From assembly GCA_964568655.1 (NCBI GenBank), contig CAZMRG010000053.1, forward strand, positions 1 to 20,346: 20,346 nucleotides of DNA. Direction: 5' to 3'. Below are positions 12,461 to 20,346 of this stretch, in pieces. The stretch is from CAWFKW01 sp964568655 (GTDB lineage: Bacteria; Bacteroidota; Ignavibacteria; Tepidaquicellales; OLB5). The notes below the pieces were generated by a model. That model had not been told where the DNA came from. It ran no database searches and was given only the letters and a program-made list of their open reading frames with translations. Numbering within the stretch: position 1 is the first letter of the stretch; each line of letters begins with the position of its first letter. The translations under genes and the position numbers were made by a program.

Positions 12461-14974
12461 ATGAAAAGCCTCTCTGAAAGATTTTCTAACCGGACCATCA
12501 AATTCATATTTACCATACTGTTTCTGTTTGCGTTTGCCGTATCATTATGGAACGGCATCAACGTAGTATTCCTGAACGCGAACAGCAATGATGAATGCGC
12601 ATGGCGCCCAATACCCGAGCGACCCGGGGTTTATCTGATAACAGATGTTGTGCCGGGAGGAGTAACAGATAAAGCCGGGATTAAGAACGGCGACATTCTG
12701 CTTAAACTGAACGGGGATGATTTTAAGGATAATAATCCAAACCGTATTATAAACGCGGTGCCAAAAGGAGAGTTCTGCACCTATCTTGTTGAGCGGGATG
12801 GTAAACAATTCGAAACAAAAGTTGAAGTACTTAAAGTAATTAACATAGTTTATATTTCAGGCTTCCTGTTCGGGCTGGGTTTCCTTATAGTCGGGTTTAT
12901 TGTTGTGATGTCAAAACCGCAAGGCATGGTTCAAAGGCAATTTGCATATTTTGCTTTCCTTGCCATGATGATATGCGGCCTTTCGTCTCTTCAGTTCGCA
13001 GAAAATACAAGCGCGGCTGTAATGCTTATTATGAACGGCTTCATGCTGATTTCAAGAATTTTAGGGCCTGTGGCTTTCCTGGCTTTCTTCATGAATTTTC
13101 CGGTGCGCAAAGAATTTAAATATAAAAAGACTTTGTATTGGTTCGCAGCTCTTATGAATCTTTTGGCGCTGGTATATCTGGGATTTTACAGAACCCCCAG
13201 GGGCGATACGCCAAATATACGCGATTTCATTAACCAGATCATAGATAATCTTCCGCTTTTTTTCCTGATAGCAGGCGTCTTAATTTTCACGCATAGTTAT
13301 TTTAAGGTTGTGGATAAGAGGAGAAAAAAATCGCTTTCTCCGATACTTTATGGTTCGGTTATCGGGCTTGGCGCAAATCTCTATACAACATATACAAACT
13401 TTGTAAATCCGTTTACAATATATGTGAACCCAATGGCGTTTCTTCCTGCGCTGGCTCTCTTTTTTGTTCCTGTTGGATATGGCTATAGTATTTTCAGGTA
13501 TAAGCTTATGGATACTGAGATCCTGATAAAGAAAAGCCTGATGTACGCTATTATTACTCCTATGATCGCCGCTATATATGTTTTGCTTGTATTTGGTACA
13601 GGAAGTATTATCGGCGAGTTTTTTGGCCACAAACAAAACCAGACGCTGAGCTTGCTTGCTTTGGTTGTGATAGCATTTGTGTTCGACCCGCTTAAGCGAA
13701 GGATCCAGGACTGGGTCGATAAAATTTTCTATTTAGAAAGGCAGAACTACCAGAAAGTATTGCTTGAATTCAGCCGAAGATTGCCTTTGCAGATCGATCT
13801 GAAACAGATTTTGAATTCTGTTGTTACAACGCTTGCCGGAACCATGCATATCAAAAAAGTTGGGGTTGTTTTGCTTGATAAAGAACACGGAAATATGTTC
13901 GTGGGGAAAGATATATCCGATTCGATACTTGACCTCGCCAATAAAACTAACTTCTACAATTACTTATCCGAGCAAAAGGAAGCTATTCTGACTGCGAATA
14001 TTACCGACGAATGGTATGAGAACAATGAAATAGCCGCGCAGGTGAGAAAAATAATAGATGAAACAGGAGTTGAGCTTGTTATCCCGATCCAGTTTCAGGA
14101 TAAGCTGATGGGGGCTATAAATACAGGGGCAAAACTATCCGAAAAAAACTATTCGCAGGATGATATAAACCTGCTTATGACTGTTGCCAATCAAACTGCG
14201 GTCGCAATAGAAAACTCGCTGCTTTATGAAAAAGAAAAAGCGCTGAGCCGCGTCACCGAAGAATTGAAACTTGCGCAGGATATCCAACAAAGGTGGCTGC
14301 CGAAGAACCCGGAGGAATTGCCCGGATTTGACATTGCCGGAAAAAATATCCCGGCACAGCTTGTCGGCGGCGATTATTACGACTTCATTCCAATTGAGCA
14401 TGGGCTAATGTCAATTTGCATCGGCGATGTTTCGGGTAAAGGCCTTACCGCCGCCATGTTAATGGCGAACCTGCATGCGATTGTAAGGAGCCAGACTGTA
14501 TCAAATCCAACGCCCTCTGAATGCGTACGCCAGACAAACAGGCTGATTTTTGAAAGCTCGAATGATGAGATGTTCATTACATTGTTTTACGGGCTGCTTA
14601 ACATAAAAGAAAAGAGCTTCGCATATACAAACGGCGGACACAACCTACCCCTTTATTTGCCCTTCGATAAACCCTTGAAAAGGCTTGATACAGAAGGGCT
14701 TGTTATCGGCGTTGATAAGAACGCTGCCTATAAAATGAATAAGATACTGTTCTCACGCGGAGATGTTCTTGTTTTGTATACAGACGGGATAACCGAGGCA
14801 TTCAACGAAGATGAAAAACTTTACGGCGAAGACAGGCTGATTGAAGTTATCGAAAAGAACAGAACCCTGAGCTCTGAAAAGATCATTGAAAGAATACTGG
14901 CAGATGTAAAATCATATTCCGGAACTGCTGCTGTTCACGATGATATGACAATTGTTGTTGTGAAAGCTATGTAA
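12461..14974 (+). CDS. Membrane PDZ-GAF-PP2C (RsbU/SpoIIE-type) serine phosphatase
   Basis: This 837-residue protein begins with TM1 at ~13-33. A periplasmic PDZ-like domain spans ~45-125 (PGVYLITDVVPGGVTDKAGI-NGDILLKLNG). About eight to nine further membrane segments lie at ~127-412, ending in the F-R-YKLMDTEILIKKSLMYAII stretch typical of ComP-like sensor N-termini. A GAF domain spans ~445-590. A short helical linker (EELKLAQDIQQRWLPKNPEELPG) leads to a PP2C domain at ~605-837. Metal-binding Asp residues are all present: GGD638YYD, GD656VSGKG, YTD775G and D827-D828-MT, so the phosphatase should be active. The family usually dephosphorylates anti-sigma antagonists (STAS proteins) in partner switching. 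No STAS domain or anti-sigma kinase lies in this window, so the target is unknown. The PDZ domain probably senses a periplasmic protein C-terminus or envelope state; this is inference. Confidence 0.9.
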   Translation: MKSLSERFSNRTIKFIFTILFLFAFAVSLWNGINVVFLNANSNDECAWRPIPERPGVYLITDVVPGGVTDKAGIKNGDILLKLNGDDFKDNNPNRIINAVPKGEFCTYLVERDGKQFETKVEVLKVINIVYISGFLFGLGFLIVGFIVVMSKPQGMVQRQFAYFAFLAMMICGLSSLQFAENTSAAVMLIMNGFMLISRILGPVAFLAFFMNFPVRKEFKYKKTLYWFAALMNLLALVYLGFYRTPRGDTPNIRDFINQIIDNLPLFFLIAGVLIFTHSYFKVVDKRRKKSLSPILYGSVIGLGANLYTTYTNFVNPFTIYVNPMAFLPALALFFVPVGYGYSIFRYKLMDTEILIKKSLMYAIITPMIAAIYVLLVFGTGSIIGEFFGHKQNQTLSLLALVVIAFVFDPLKRRIQDWVDKIFYLERQNYQKVLLEFSRRLPLQIDLKQILNSVVTTLAGTMHIKKVGVVLLDKEHGNMFVGKDISDSILDLANKTNFYNYLSEQKEAILTANITDEWYENNEIAAQVRKIIDETGVELVIPIQFQDKLMGAINTGAKLSEKNYSQDDINLLMTVANQTAVAIENSLLYEKEKALSRVTEELKLAQDIQQRWLPKNPEELPGFDIAGKNIPAQLVGGDYYDFIPIEHGLMSICIGDVSGKGLTAAMLMANLHAIVRSQTVSNPTPSECVRQTNRLIFESSNDEMFITLFYGLLNIKEKSFAYTNGGHNLPLYLPFDKPLKRLDTEGLVIGVDKNAAYKMNKILFSRGDVLVLYTDGITEAFNEDEKLYGEDRLIEVIEKNRTLSSEKIIERILADVKSYSGTAAVHDDMTIVVVKAM

Positions 14975-15001
14975 TTCCTAACCGAAATTCCTGCGGAAAC
15001 G

Positions 15002-15412
15002 TCACATACTTCTTCGCGGCCTAAGCATGATAGCCGCGCTCCATGAATACTCCACATCTTCAACATCCGGATAAACTATTGCAGGGTCATCCGCGTCAAT
15101 TTTCACATTTACTTCAGAACCGACCTGCACTTTAGGAGCCCCCATTTGATAAACGTTCCAAACGGTATCCGTATTATATGCAGCTTTATATGCCGAGCTT
15201 ACTTCAAGCGTAAAAGTGTACGCCTGAAACTCGCCTTGTGCGCCCGACCCTCTGAATCCAACAGACTTGAACGCAAGAACTTTAGCTTTGCCGGCTTCAG
15301 CCTTTTTTAGTTTTTGGTTGCGTTCATTAATTAATTTTCCGCCGCTTTTTGTCAGCCATATAAAAATCCCAACAACGCCCACTACAACTACTGCGAGAAT
15401 TACGAATTCCAT
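15002..15412 (-). CDS. Small single-TM protein with a C-terminal beta domain
   Basis: This 136-residue protein has an N-terminal membrane anchor, MEFVILAVVVVGVVGIFIWL (residues 1-20), with a charged segment behind it (GGKLINERNQKLKKAEAGKA). A beta-rich domain follows: AKVLAFKSVGFRGSG...FQAYTFTLEVSS..., then VQVGSEVNVKIDADDPAIVYPD. The 'pG-x-V-x-V-K-I-D-x-x-DP' turn recalls DUF3592-like and related small OB/beta-barrel membrane proteins in which a 'v-kyDP-P' motif recurs, but the match is loose and I would not name the family firmly. It lies 83 bases downstream of the AAA gene on the same strand and may be its operon partner. It ends 27 bases from the convergent PP2C gene with no clear terminator. 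Confidence 0.65.
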   Translation of the reverse strand: MEFVILAVVVVGVVGIFIWLTKSGGKLINERNQKLKKAEAGKAKVLAFKSVGFRGSGAQGEFQAYTFTLEVSSAYKAAYNTDTVWNVYQMGAPKVQVGSEVNVKIDADDPAIVYPDVEDVEYSWSAAIMLRPRRSM

Positions 15413-15458
15413 TTTTTTGTGTTATTAATTTATTAAAAAAATAACACCCTGTTCAGCA

Positions 15459-15494
15459 AAAAACGCGTTTTTGTAGGGCGTCAGGTTACAACCT
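15459..15494. repeat. Paired palindromes between the AAA gene and the small membrane protein gene
   Basis: AAAAACGCGTTTTT (15459-15472) is a perfect 14-base palindrome. AGGTT-AC-AACCT (15483-15494) is a second, ending one base before the AAA stop codon. TGTAGGGCG (15472-15480) between them matches the left border of the palindrome at 366-403. On the minus strand the A/T-armed hairpin followed by ATTTTTTTAAT could attenuate transcription into the small membrane protein gene, or the element may be a dispersed repeat. Confidence 0.5.
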
Positions 15495-15495
15495 A

Positions 15496-18147
15496 TTATG
15501 TTTCAAAACCAAATTTTGGCCTGGTTTCTTTTAGATCAGTTGGAAGTTCTTCAACATCTTTAAGCGTTATCGCGGCTATCATATCTTTTGTCCGCTGCTC
15601 TTTTGGAAGTTCGGCAAGCCGCAGGTTCTGGTTCTTCACTACTTCGCCCAGCGCTTTACGTATCTCTCTTGCATTACCGAAGAACTTATCACGCGCAGAA
15701 CAAATCGATGCAATATATTTTTTGAAGTGATCCGATGCGTCGGCATCCATTTTCAGTTCCTGCTCGTTCAAAATAACCTGCGCGATAGCGAACAATTCAT
15801 CATCGTTATAATCGGTAAAATTAAATTTCCTGTCAAACCGTGATTTCAACCCGGGGTTCATCTTCAGAAAATTTTCCATCTCCTCAGGGTATCCCGCGCA
15901 GATCACAACAAACTCACCGCGCCTGTCCTCCATTCTTTTTAAGATAACTTCTATTGCTTCCTGCCCGAAGTCGTTTTCCCCGCCCTGGTTTGAAAGGGAA
16001 TAAGCTTCATCAATAAACAGCACGCCGCCCATAGCTTCATCAATTTTTTCGCCTGTTTTAATTGCTGTCTGGCCTATATAACCGGCTATTAGATTCTCTC
16101 TGTCTACTTCAACAAGATGCCCTCTTTCTAATACGCCGAGCGCGCGGAAAATTCTGGCCATAATTCTTGCGACTGTGGTTTTGCCTGTACCGGGGTTGCC
16201 TGTAAAGATCGTATGCAGTGAGAATGATTTTGTAACATCCTTGCCGATATCTCTGTAATAAGTAACCAGCTTCACCATTTCGTGAATGTCATTCTTAATG
16301 TTCTCAATCCCTATAAGTTTATTCAACTCGTTAAGCGAGTCACGCAGCAGCTCTTCATCCGGCGGTATATCTGCGCCCTTAAACTCCTTCTTTCTGAAAA
16401 TCTCTTTTATATCATCTGCCGTAACTGTTGAAAGGGTTTTATCATCCACTTTATCAAGCTGCGGATTAGATTCCATTATCCTCAGCCCGAGGTTCATTTT
16501 CGCTTCTCCAATGATCGAGTTAACATACCTTGCATTGCCAAATGTGCGGTCCCTATCGCGGTATATTTCAACAAGCTTGGTGTAAAGATAATCTTCAGCG
16601 CCTTTATCAAGCTCAACGTCAAGCTCGACGGTGGTTTCTTTTCCAATAGCCAAAAGCTCTTTGGGATTATAATCCGGGAAACTGAAATAGCTGTTGAAGC
16701 GCGATTTTAAACCCGGGTTAGAATCCAGAAAATGTTCCATCTCATCAGGATAACCTGCAACTACTACGGCTAAGTCGCCATCGCCATCTGAGAGCTCTTT
16801 TAGCAATATTTCAATCGCTTCCCTGCCAAAATCGCGTTCGGTATCGCCCTCTCTGGCCAGCGAATACGCTTCATCAATAAAAAGAATACCCCCCTTGGCT
16901 TTTTTAATTGCAGCTTTGGTCTTTGGAGCAGTCTGACCTACGAACTCGCCTACAAGATCCGTCCTGTCGACCTCATAAACATGTCCTTTGCTTAGTAACC
17001 CCAAGTTATAGAATATTTTTCCAAGCAGAAGCGCGGTCTTGGTTTTCCCGGTGCCGGGATTACCTGTGAAGACTGAATGAAGCCCCATCTTTTCATCAAC
17101 GTCATCAATGCCTTTATCTTTTCTTACCTTCAGGAATTTAAGGTAATCATATTTATCTCTTATACTCTTCTTAATGGTTTCAAGCCCGATCATACTGTCA
17201 AGCTCTTTCATAATCTCTTCTTCACTCAGCTGTTGTTTGGGGCCCTTGTCTGATGGCTTGAACTCTATTCCTCCTTCAGACGGAATGAATACTTTCCCGC
17301 CTTCTGTATCCGGCTCTTCTTCATCGCCAACAGAAAACGCAACCCTGCCGAGAAGTTTTTCAAGCAGCACAATGTCTATAATATAATCGCCCTTGTACCA
17401 TGTGCCGGGAGTTTCGCCGCCCCAGCCGCGGTTGAATCTTACAAGATTTATATTATTGATGTAAGTGAAGAAATCAACAATTTCTGTTATCATTTCTCCG
17501 GCAGAATTTCTAATCCTGATAAAAAACTCGCCGGGCCATGGCGCTTTTTCAAATTGCAGGTTATCGCCTTCAATCTCTATCCAGAGATATTTTGTCTTTC
17601 CTGCGGCAAGCGTCTTAAGATAATTCCTGGTTCCATAAGGTACATCGGCGCCGGGACCTTCATATAGCTTAACAGTCTGCAATTTAAAATACGGATCGCC
17701 GTCAGGCTGTAATTCCCCTTCGTTGACCGTGTAAAAATTTCTTGCTCCAACAAGCTTTCCGTCGATCCATGTTTCAAGCTTATATGCGCCCTTTAGCCAA
17801 TATGTGCCTGCTTTATCAACGCCCCACGAGTACCGGGCATATCCAATGCAATCCTCTTTATTTATCACAGAAGAAACGGCCTGGTCGCAAAGGATTTTTC
17901 CGTTCTGGTCGCTAACTTTATACTGGACGCTTAAATTCCAATCCTCTTTATCAAACAGCAAATTGTAAAACGAAAGCTCGAAATACACATACCTCAATGT
18001 ATTCGCGTCAAATACTGTTCTGTATTTTCTGTTTTCGCCATGAAGCCATTCGCCGGTTCCATGTACTTTCAGATCCCTGTACTTAAATTTCTGAACAGCG
18101 CCCTGGTTTGTGGGATTTGGATTTAAGCTTCCGCTTTGTTCGGTCAT
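15496..18147 (-). CDS. Tandem CbxX/SpoVK-type AAA+ ATPase with duplicated N-terminal beta domain
   Basis: This 883-residue protein has no signal peptide or membrane segment, so it is presumably cytosolic. Residues ~15-150 and ~152-278 are two diverged copies of one domain: RYVYFELSFYNLLFDKEDW aligns with KYLWIEIEGDNLQFEKAPW, and GTYWLKGAYKL...GKLVGARNFYTV with GTWYKGDYIID...KLLGRVAFSV. An acidic linker (~279-325) leads to two AAA+ modules of the CbxX/CfqX (COG0464 SpoVK-like) type. Module 1 has Walker A GNPGTGKT 362-369, Walker B GGILFIDEAYSL, AGYPDEM sensor 1, NPGLKSRF and FGNAR. Module 2 has Walker A GNPGTGKT 650-657, GGVLFIDEAYSL, AGYPEEM, NPGLKSRF and FGNAR. Both look catalytically complete. 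Family members remodel protein complexes (for example CbbX on Rubisco, EccA in type VII secretion); the target here is unknown. No Rubisco or ESX genes are present. The small TM gene 83 bases downstream may be a partner. Confidence 0.88.
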   Translation of the reverse strand: MTEQSGSLNPNPTNQGAVQKFKYRDLKVHGTGEWLHGENRKYRTVFDANTLRYVYFELSFYNLLFDKEDWNLSVQYKVSDQNGKILCDQAVSSVINKEDCIGYARYSWGVDKAGTYWLKGAYKLETWIDGKLVGARNFYTVNEGELQPDGDPYFKLQTVKLYEGPGADVPYGTRNYLKTLAAGKTKYLWIEIEGDNLQFEKAPWPGEFFIRIRNSAGEMITEIVDFFTYINNINLVRFNRGWGGETPGTWYKGDYIIDIVLLEKLLGRVAFSVGDEEEPDTEGGKVFIPSEGGIEFKPSDKGPKQQLSEEEIMKELDSMIGLETIKKSIRDKYDYLKFLKVRKDKGIDDVDEKMGLHSVFTGNPGTGKTKTALLLGKIFYNLGLLSKGHVYEVDRTDLVGEFVGQTAPKTKAAIKKAKGGILFIDEAYSLAREGDTERDFGREAIEILLKELSDGDGDLAVVVAGYPDEMEHFLDSNPGLKSRFNSYFSFPDYNPKELLAIGKETTVELDVELDKGAEDYLYTKLVEIYRDRDRTFGNARYVNSIIGEAKMNLGLRIMESNPQLDKVDDKTLSTVTADDIKEIFRKKEFKGADIPPDEELLRDSLNELNKLIGIENIKNDIHEMVKLVTYYRDIGKDVTKSFSLHTIFTGNPGTGKTTVARIMARIFRALGVLERGHLVEVDRENLIAGYIGQTAIKTGEKIDEAMGGVLFIDEAYSLSNQGGENDFGQEAIEVILKRMEDRRGEFVVICAGYPEEMENFLKMNPGLKSRFDRKFNFTDYNDDELFAIAQVILNEQELKMDADASDHFKKYIASICSARDKFFGNAREIRKALGEVVKNQNLRLAELPKEQRTKDMIAAITLKDVEELPTDLKETRPKFGFET

Positions 18148-18383
18148 GAAGTGATTATTTATTCAATTCGTTAAACGTAAACCACAATCTTATGCTTATG
18201 TTATGAAAGATTCAATGAAAAACCAAAAAAGGATAAAACCTTAATTTTGACGCATAAACATTGTATTTAAGCCAATCTTTAAACAATCTTAATGTAATAT
18301 ATTATTCAGAAACAAATAGTTATTTTGATATATGAGTATAGAATTCATGTTTGAGAACCCGTAAGAACATTCACATCAAAATC

Positions 18384-20144
18384 ATGGAAAAAATATTAGA
18401 CTTTTCATTTAAATTTTCAATACTTTTAATTCTCGTCTTATCATTTAATTCAATTATTGTTCCTGTTCTGGTAATAGAGAGTTCCGGACCTAATACTATT
18501 TTCAAAGACACCCTTTTCAGAAAGTCACATGACTTTTATTATGATTCATGGGTGCAAACTGATCCGTTGTTATTGCTTATGCCTAAAGGTACATTTCAAT
18601 TTACTAATTCTTCATTCACGAATATAAATATAACGCAAAATACATTTCCTCAAAATGAACCTTCGGTCAAGATAAGCCGTAAGAATCCCAACAACATTGT
18701 CGCCGCCTGGCGTGATTTCAGAACCGGCGTTGATCCCGCCGTAAGGAGAATTGGATTCAGCCATTCAACCGATGGCGGGGTTACATGGTCTCCGGGAACG
18801 CTATTGCCTTCTCTCGATTTATTACATCCACGGGCAAGCGACCCTGCGGTATGCACCGACACTGCCGGTAATTTTTATATTTCTGAGATAGCTATTGATA
18901 CAATAAGCCCTCATAATTACCGCACAGCTGTCTTTAAATCTACAGACGGCGGAATTTCATTCAACTTCTCAGTTAACATAGCCCCGCTTCCGGATTCAAT
19001 ACTGAGCAATGACGACAAGGAATATATTACCAGCGACATGGTTCCAAATAGCCCATATAAAAATAATATCTATGTTGTATGGAACAGGTCTCCGGAAAAT
19101 CCTAATATCCTGGTTCGTTCTACTAATAGCGGTTTGAATTGGTCGCAACCGGTTAATTTTCCTTTACTGGGAGGCGGAGGCTTTGTACCCGCAGTTGGTT
19201 TGGGAGGCATTGTATATATCATAGGCGGAGGTCAGGATACAAATGTGCAGGCTGGTATATATATTGATAAATCAACGGACGGCGGCTTAAGTTTTGGGCA
19301 GCCTGTTTTAATAGATCATATTCCAATCCAGGGGTTTCTGCTCAGATTACCCTCTATAGCAACCGATATTTCAAACGGACCAAGAGGCGGGTATGTTTAT
19401 GCAGTGTGGTCTTGCCCCATAAACTACGATCCCCAAAATGTTGATGAAGATATTTTCTTTAGTTATTCATCAAACGCGGGCGCAACATGGTCAGCCAGGA
19501 AAAGAGTAAACAATGACCCTGAAAACAACGGCAAGAAACAATATTTCCCATGGATGACATGCAATGAGCAGGGCAATATCTATATTACATTTTATGATTG
19601 CCGCAGCACACCTGACAATACAATTTTTGAAGCATATCTTGCAAGTTCTACCGACGGCGGCTTAACTTTCAGGAATGATGTTATTGGCTCTCAGCAATCC
19701 CCGTCTAATTATCCTAACCAGGATGTGCGTTTCGGGGATTATATCGGAATTGATTCATGGGGCGGTAAAGTCATCCCGGTTTGGACAGATGAAAGAGCAG
19801 GTAATTTCGATATGGAAATCTATACCGCTTCTATTCCGGACACGGTTATCGGGATCAAGCCGATCAGCGATAAAATACCCCGGAGCTTTAAGCTATATCA
19901 GAATTATCCCAATCCGTTCAATCCTTCGACAATGATCCGGTTTGATATCGCCTCTGCTAATAACGTTAGTATCGTAGTTTATGATATTCTTGGACGGGAA
20001 ATCGCTAAACTTGTTAATGAAAATCTTAAACCGGGGAGTTATGAAACTCAATGGAATGCCTCGGGGTTGGCAACCGGCGTATATTTTTACCGGTTAACAG
20101 CCGGGGATTTTACTATGATAAAGAAGATGGTTGTTTTGAAGTAA
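18384..20144 (+). CDS. Asp-box (BNR-like) repeat protein with T9SS type A sorting domain
   Basis: This secreted protein has six Asp-box motifs (S-x-D/N-x-G-x-x-W/F): STDGGVTW, STDGGISF, STNSGLNW, STDGGLSF, SSNAGATW and STDGGLTF, between about 18760 and 19670. This implies a six-bladed sialidase-type propeller. EPSVKISRKNPNNIVAAWRDFR precedes the first box, as in exo-alpha-sialidase-like BNR proteins. No catalytic FRIP/Arg-triad could be assigned, so enzymatic activity is not claimed. The C-terminus is a T9SS type A sorting domain: KLYQNYPNPFNPSTMIRF, VYDILGREIAKLVNENLKPGSY, TGVYFYRLTAGD and KKMVVLK. I chose ATG 18384 because the signal-peptide-like MEKILDFSFKFSILLILVLSF begins there. An in-frame TTG at 18351 would add 11 residues (RTRKNIHIKI), also basic, and cannot be excluded. 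Neither start has a clear Shine-Dalgarno. It is divergent from the AAA gene across ~236 bases. Confidence 0.87.
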   Translation: MEKILDFSFKFSILLILVLSFNSIIVPVLVIESSGPNTIFKDTLFRKSHDFYYDSWVQTDPLLLLMPKGTFQFTNSSFTNINITQNTFPQNEPSVKISRKNPNNIVAAWRDFRTGVDPAVRRIGFSHSTDGGVTWSPGTLLPSLDLLHPRASDPAVCTDTAGNFYISEIAIDTISPHNYRTAVFKSTDGGISFNFSVNIAPLPDSILSNDDKEYITSDMVPNSPYKNNIYVVWNRSPENPNILVRSTNSGLNWSQPVNFPLLGGGGFVPAVGLGGIVYIIGGGQDTNVQAGIYIDKSTDGGLSFGQPVLIDHIPIQGFLLRLPSIATDISNGPRGGYVYAVWSCPINYDPQNVDEDIFFSYSSNAGATWSARKRVNNDPENNGKKQYFPWMTCNEQGNIYITFYDCRSTPDNTIFEAYLASSTDGGLTFRNDVIGSQQSPSNYPNQDVRFGDYIGIDSWGGKVIPVWTDERAGNFDMEIYTASIPDTVIGIKPISDKIPRSFKLYQNYPNPFNPSTMIRFDIASANNVSIVVYDILGREIAKLVNENLKPGSYETQWNASGLATGVYFYRLTAGDFTMIKKMVVLK

Positions 20145-20155
20145 TATTGGATGGT

Positions 20156-20346
20156 CTATAAAAAGAAATGAATTATCCAGTAAACCAGTGCGCCGCAGCC
20201 TGCTGAAAGCGGAATAGTTAGTATCCATGCCCAGACTATTTTCCCCGCTACTCCCCATTTAACCGCCGAAAATCTTTTCACGCTGCCAACGCCCACTATA
20301 GCTCCGGTTATTGTATGTGTTGTGCTGACGGGAATTCCCATTGTTG
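20156..20346 (-). CDS. PiT-family inorganic phosphate transporter, C-terminal end (5' end outside window)
   Basis: The last ~63 codons of a membrane protein on the minus strand, with stop TAG at 20158-20156. GIPVSTTHTITGAIVGVGSV is the PiT signature (V-S-T-T-H-x-x-T-G-x-x-x-G-x-G), a cation/phosphate binding repeat. It is followed by VKWGVAGKIVWAWILTIPLSAGCGALVYWII, the family's last two membrane segments with the conserved aWilTiP motif. The protein imports phosphate with H+ or Na+ across the inner membrane. The gene converges on the Asp-box T9SS gene with only 11 bases between the stop codons and no visible terminator. The rest of the gene lies to the right of the window. Confidence 0.9.
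   Translation of the reverse strand, partial: TMGIPVSTTHTITGAIVGVGSVKRFSAVKWGVAGKIVWAWILTIPLSAGCGALVYWIIHFFL

Noticed and set aside
15496..18147. EccA of a type VII secretion system or Rubisco activase CbbX
   Set aside because: No ESX or Rubisco genes are near, there is no TPR N-terminus, and two AAA modules are present where those proteins have one.
18384..20144. Active sialidase
   Set aside because: Asp-boxes are structural and occur in many non-enzymatic propellers. I could not assign the catalytic Arg triad, FRIP motif or Tyr/Glu pair.

Overview
The window looks like a chromosomal stretch of a Bacteroidota/Chlorobi-group bacterium, most likely in or near Ignavibacteria. Three large secreted proteins (459-2126, 8837-11485, 18384-20144) end in a type IX secretion (T9SS) type A sorting domain with the QNYPNPxNP signature. 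Two candidate promoters carry a Bacteroidota-style -7 box (TAnnTTTG), and several genes lack an obvious Shine-Dalgarno. The sequence shows no phage, plasmid, IS element or CRISPR array. It reads as core genes mixed with lineage-specific secreted and signalling genes.

Layout. 1-308 is the end of ribose-phosphate pyrophosphokinase, convergent with a T9SS cargo protein that has a sevenfold repeat (459-2126, minus). Next is a YtxH/YtxG-like envelope gene pair (2366-3266), an EF-G2-type translational GTPase (3431-5530) and a HIT-family nucleotide hydrolase/transferase (5704-6210). A putative lipoprotein (6384-7652) ends at a strong terminator and is followed by tRNA-Glu(UUC) (7775-7849), a small TerB-like protein (7975-8349, minus) and a 487-bp non-coding leader. 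Then come an 882-aa T9SS cargo protein (8837-11485), a small exported protein (11586-12197, minus), a PDZ-membrane-GAF-PP2C phosphatase (12461-14974), a small one-TM protein (15002-15412, minus), a tandem-AAA ATPase with a duplicated N-terminal domain (15496-18147, minus), an Asp-box repeat T9SS protein (18384-20144) and the C-terminus of a PiT phosphate transporter (20156-20346, minus).

How the genes relate. The T9SS cargo proteins are probably exported through the Sec system and then the Por/T9SS, whose machinery is not in the window. The PP2C phosphatase has all four metal-binding motifs and belongs to the RsbU/SpoIIE class that normally acts on an anti-sigma antagonist, but no STAS protein or anti-sigma kinase lies nearby. 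The AAA gene and the small membrane protein gene are co-directional with an 83-nt gap and may form an operon.

The strongest candidate for something undescribed is the AAA protein (15496-18147). It is a cytosolic tandem CbxX/SpoVK-type ATPase, both modules apparently intact, preceded by two copies of an all-beta-looking domain I cannot name. A second interesting layer is a set of short palindromic GC-rich elements (around 366-403, 7881-7910 and 15459-15494) and possible traces of similar sequence inside two T9SS reading frames (649-671, 9898-9912). All family assignments were made by reading motifs; no database search was run.
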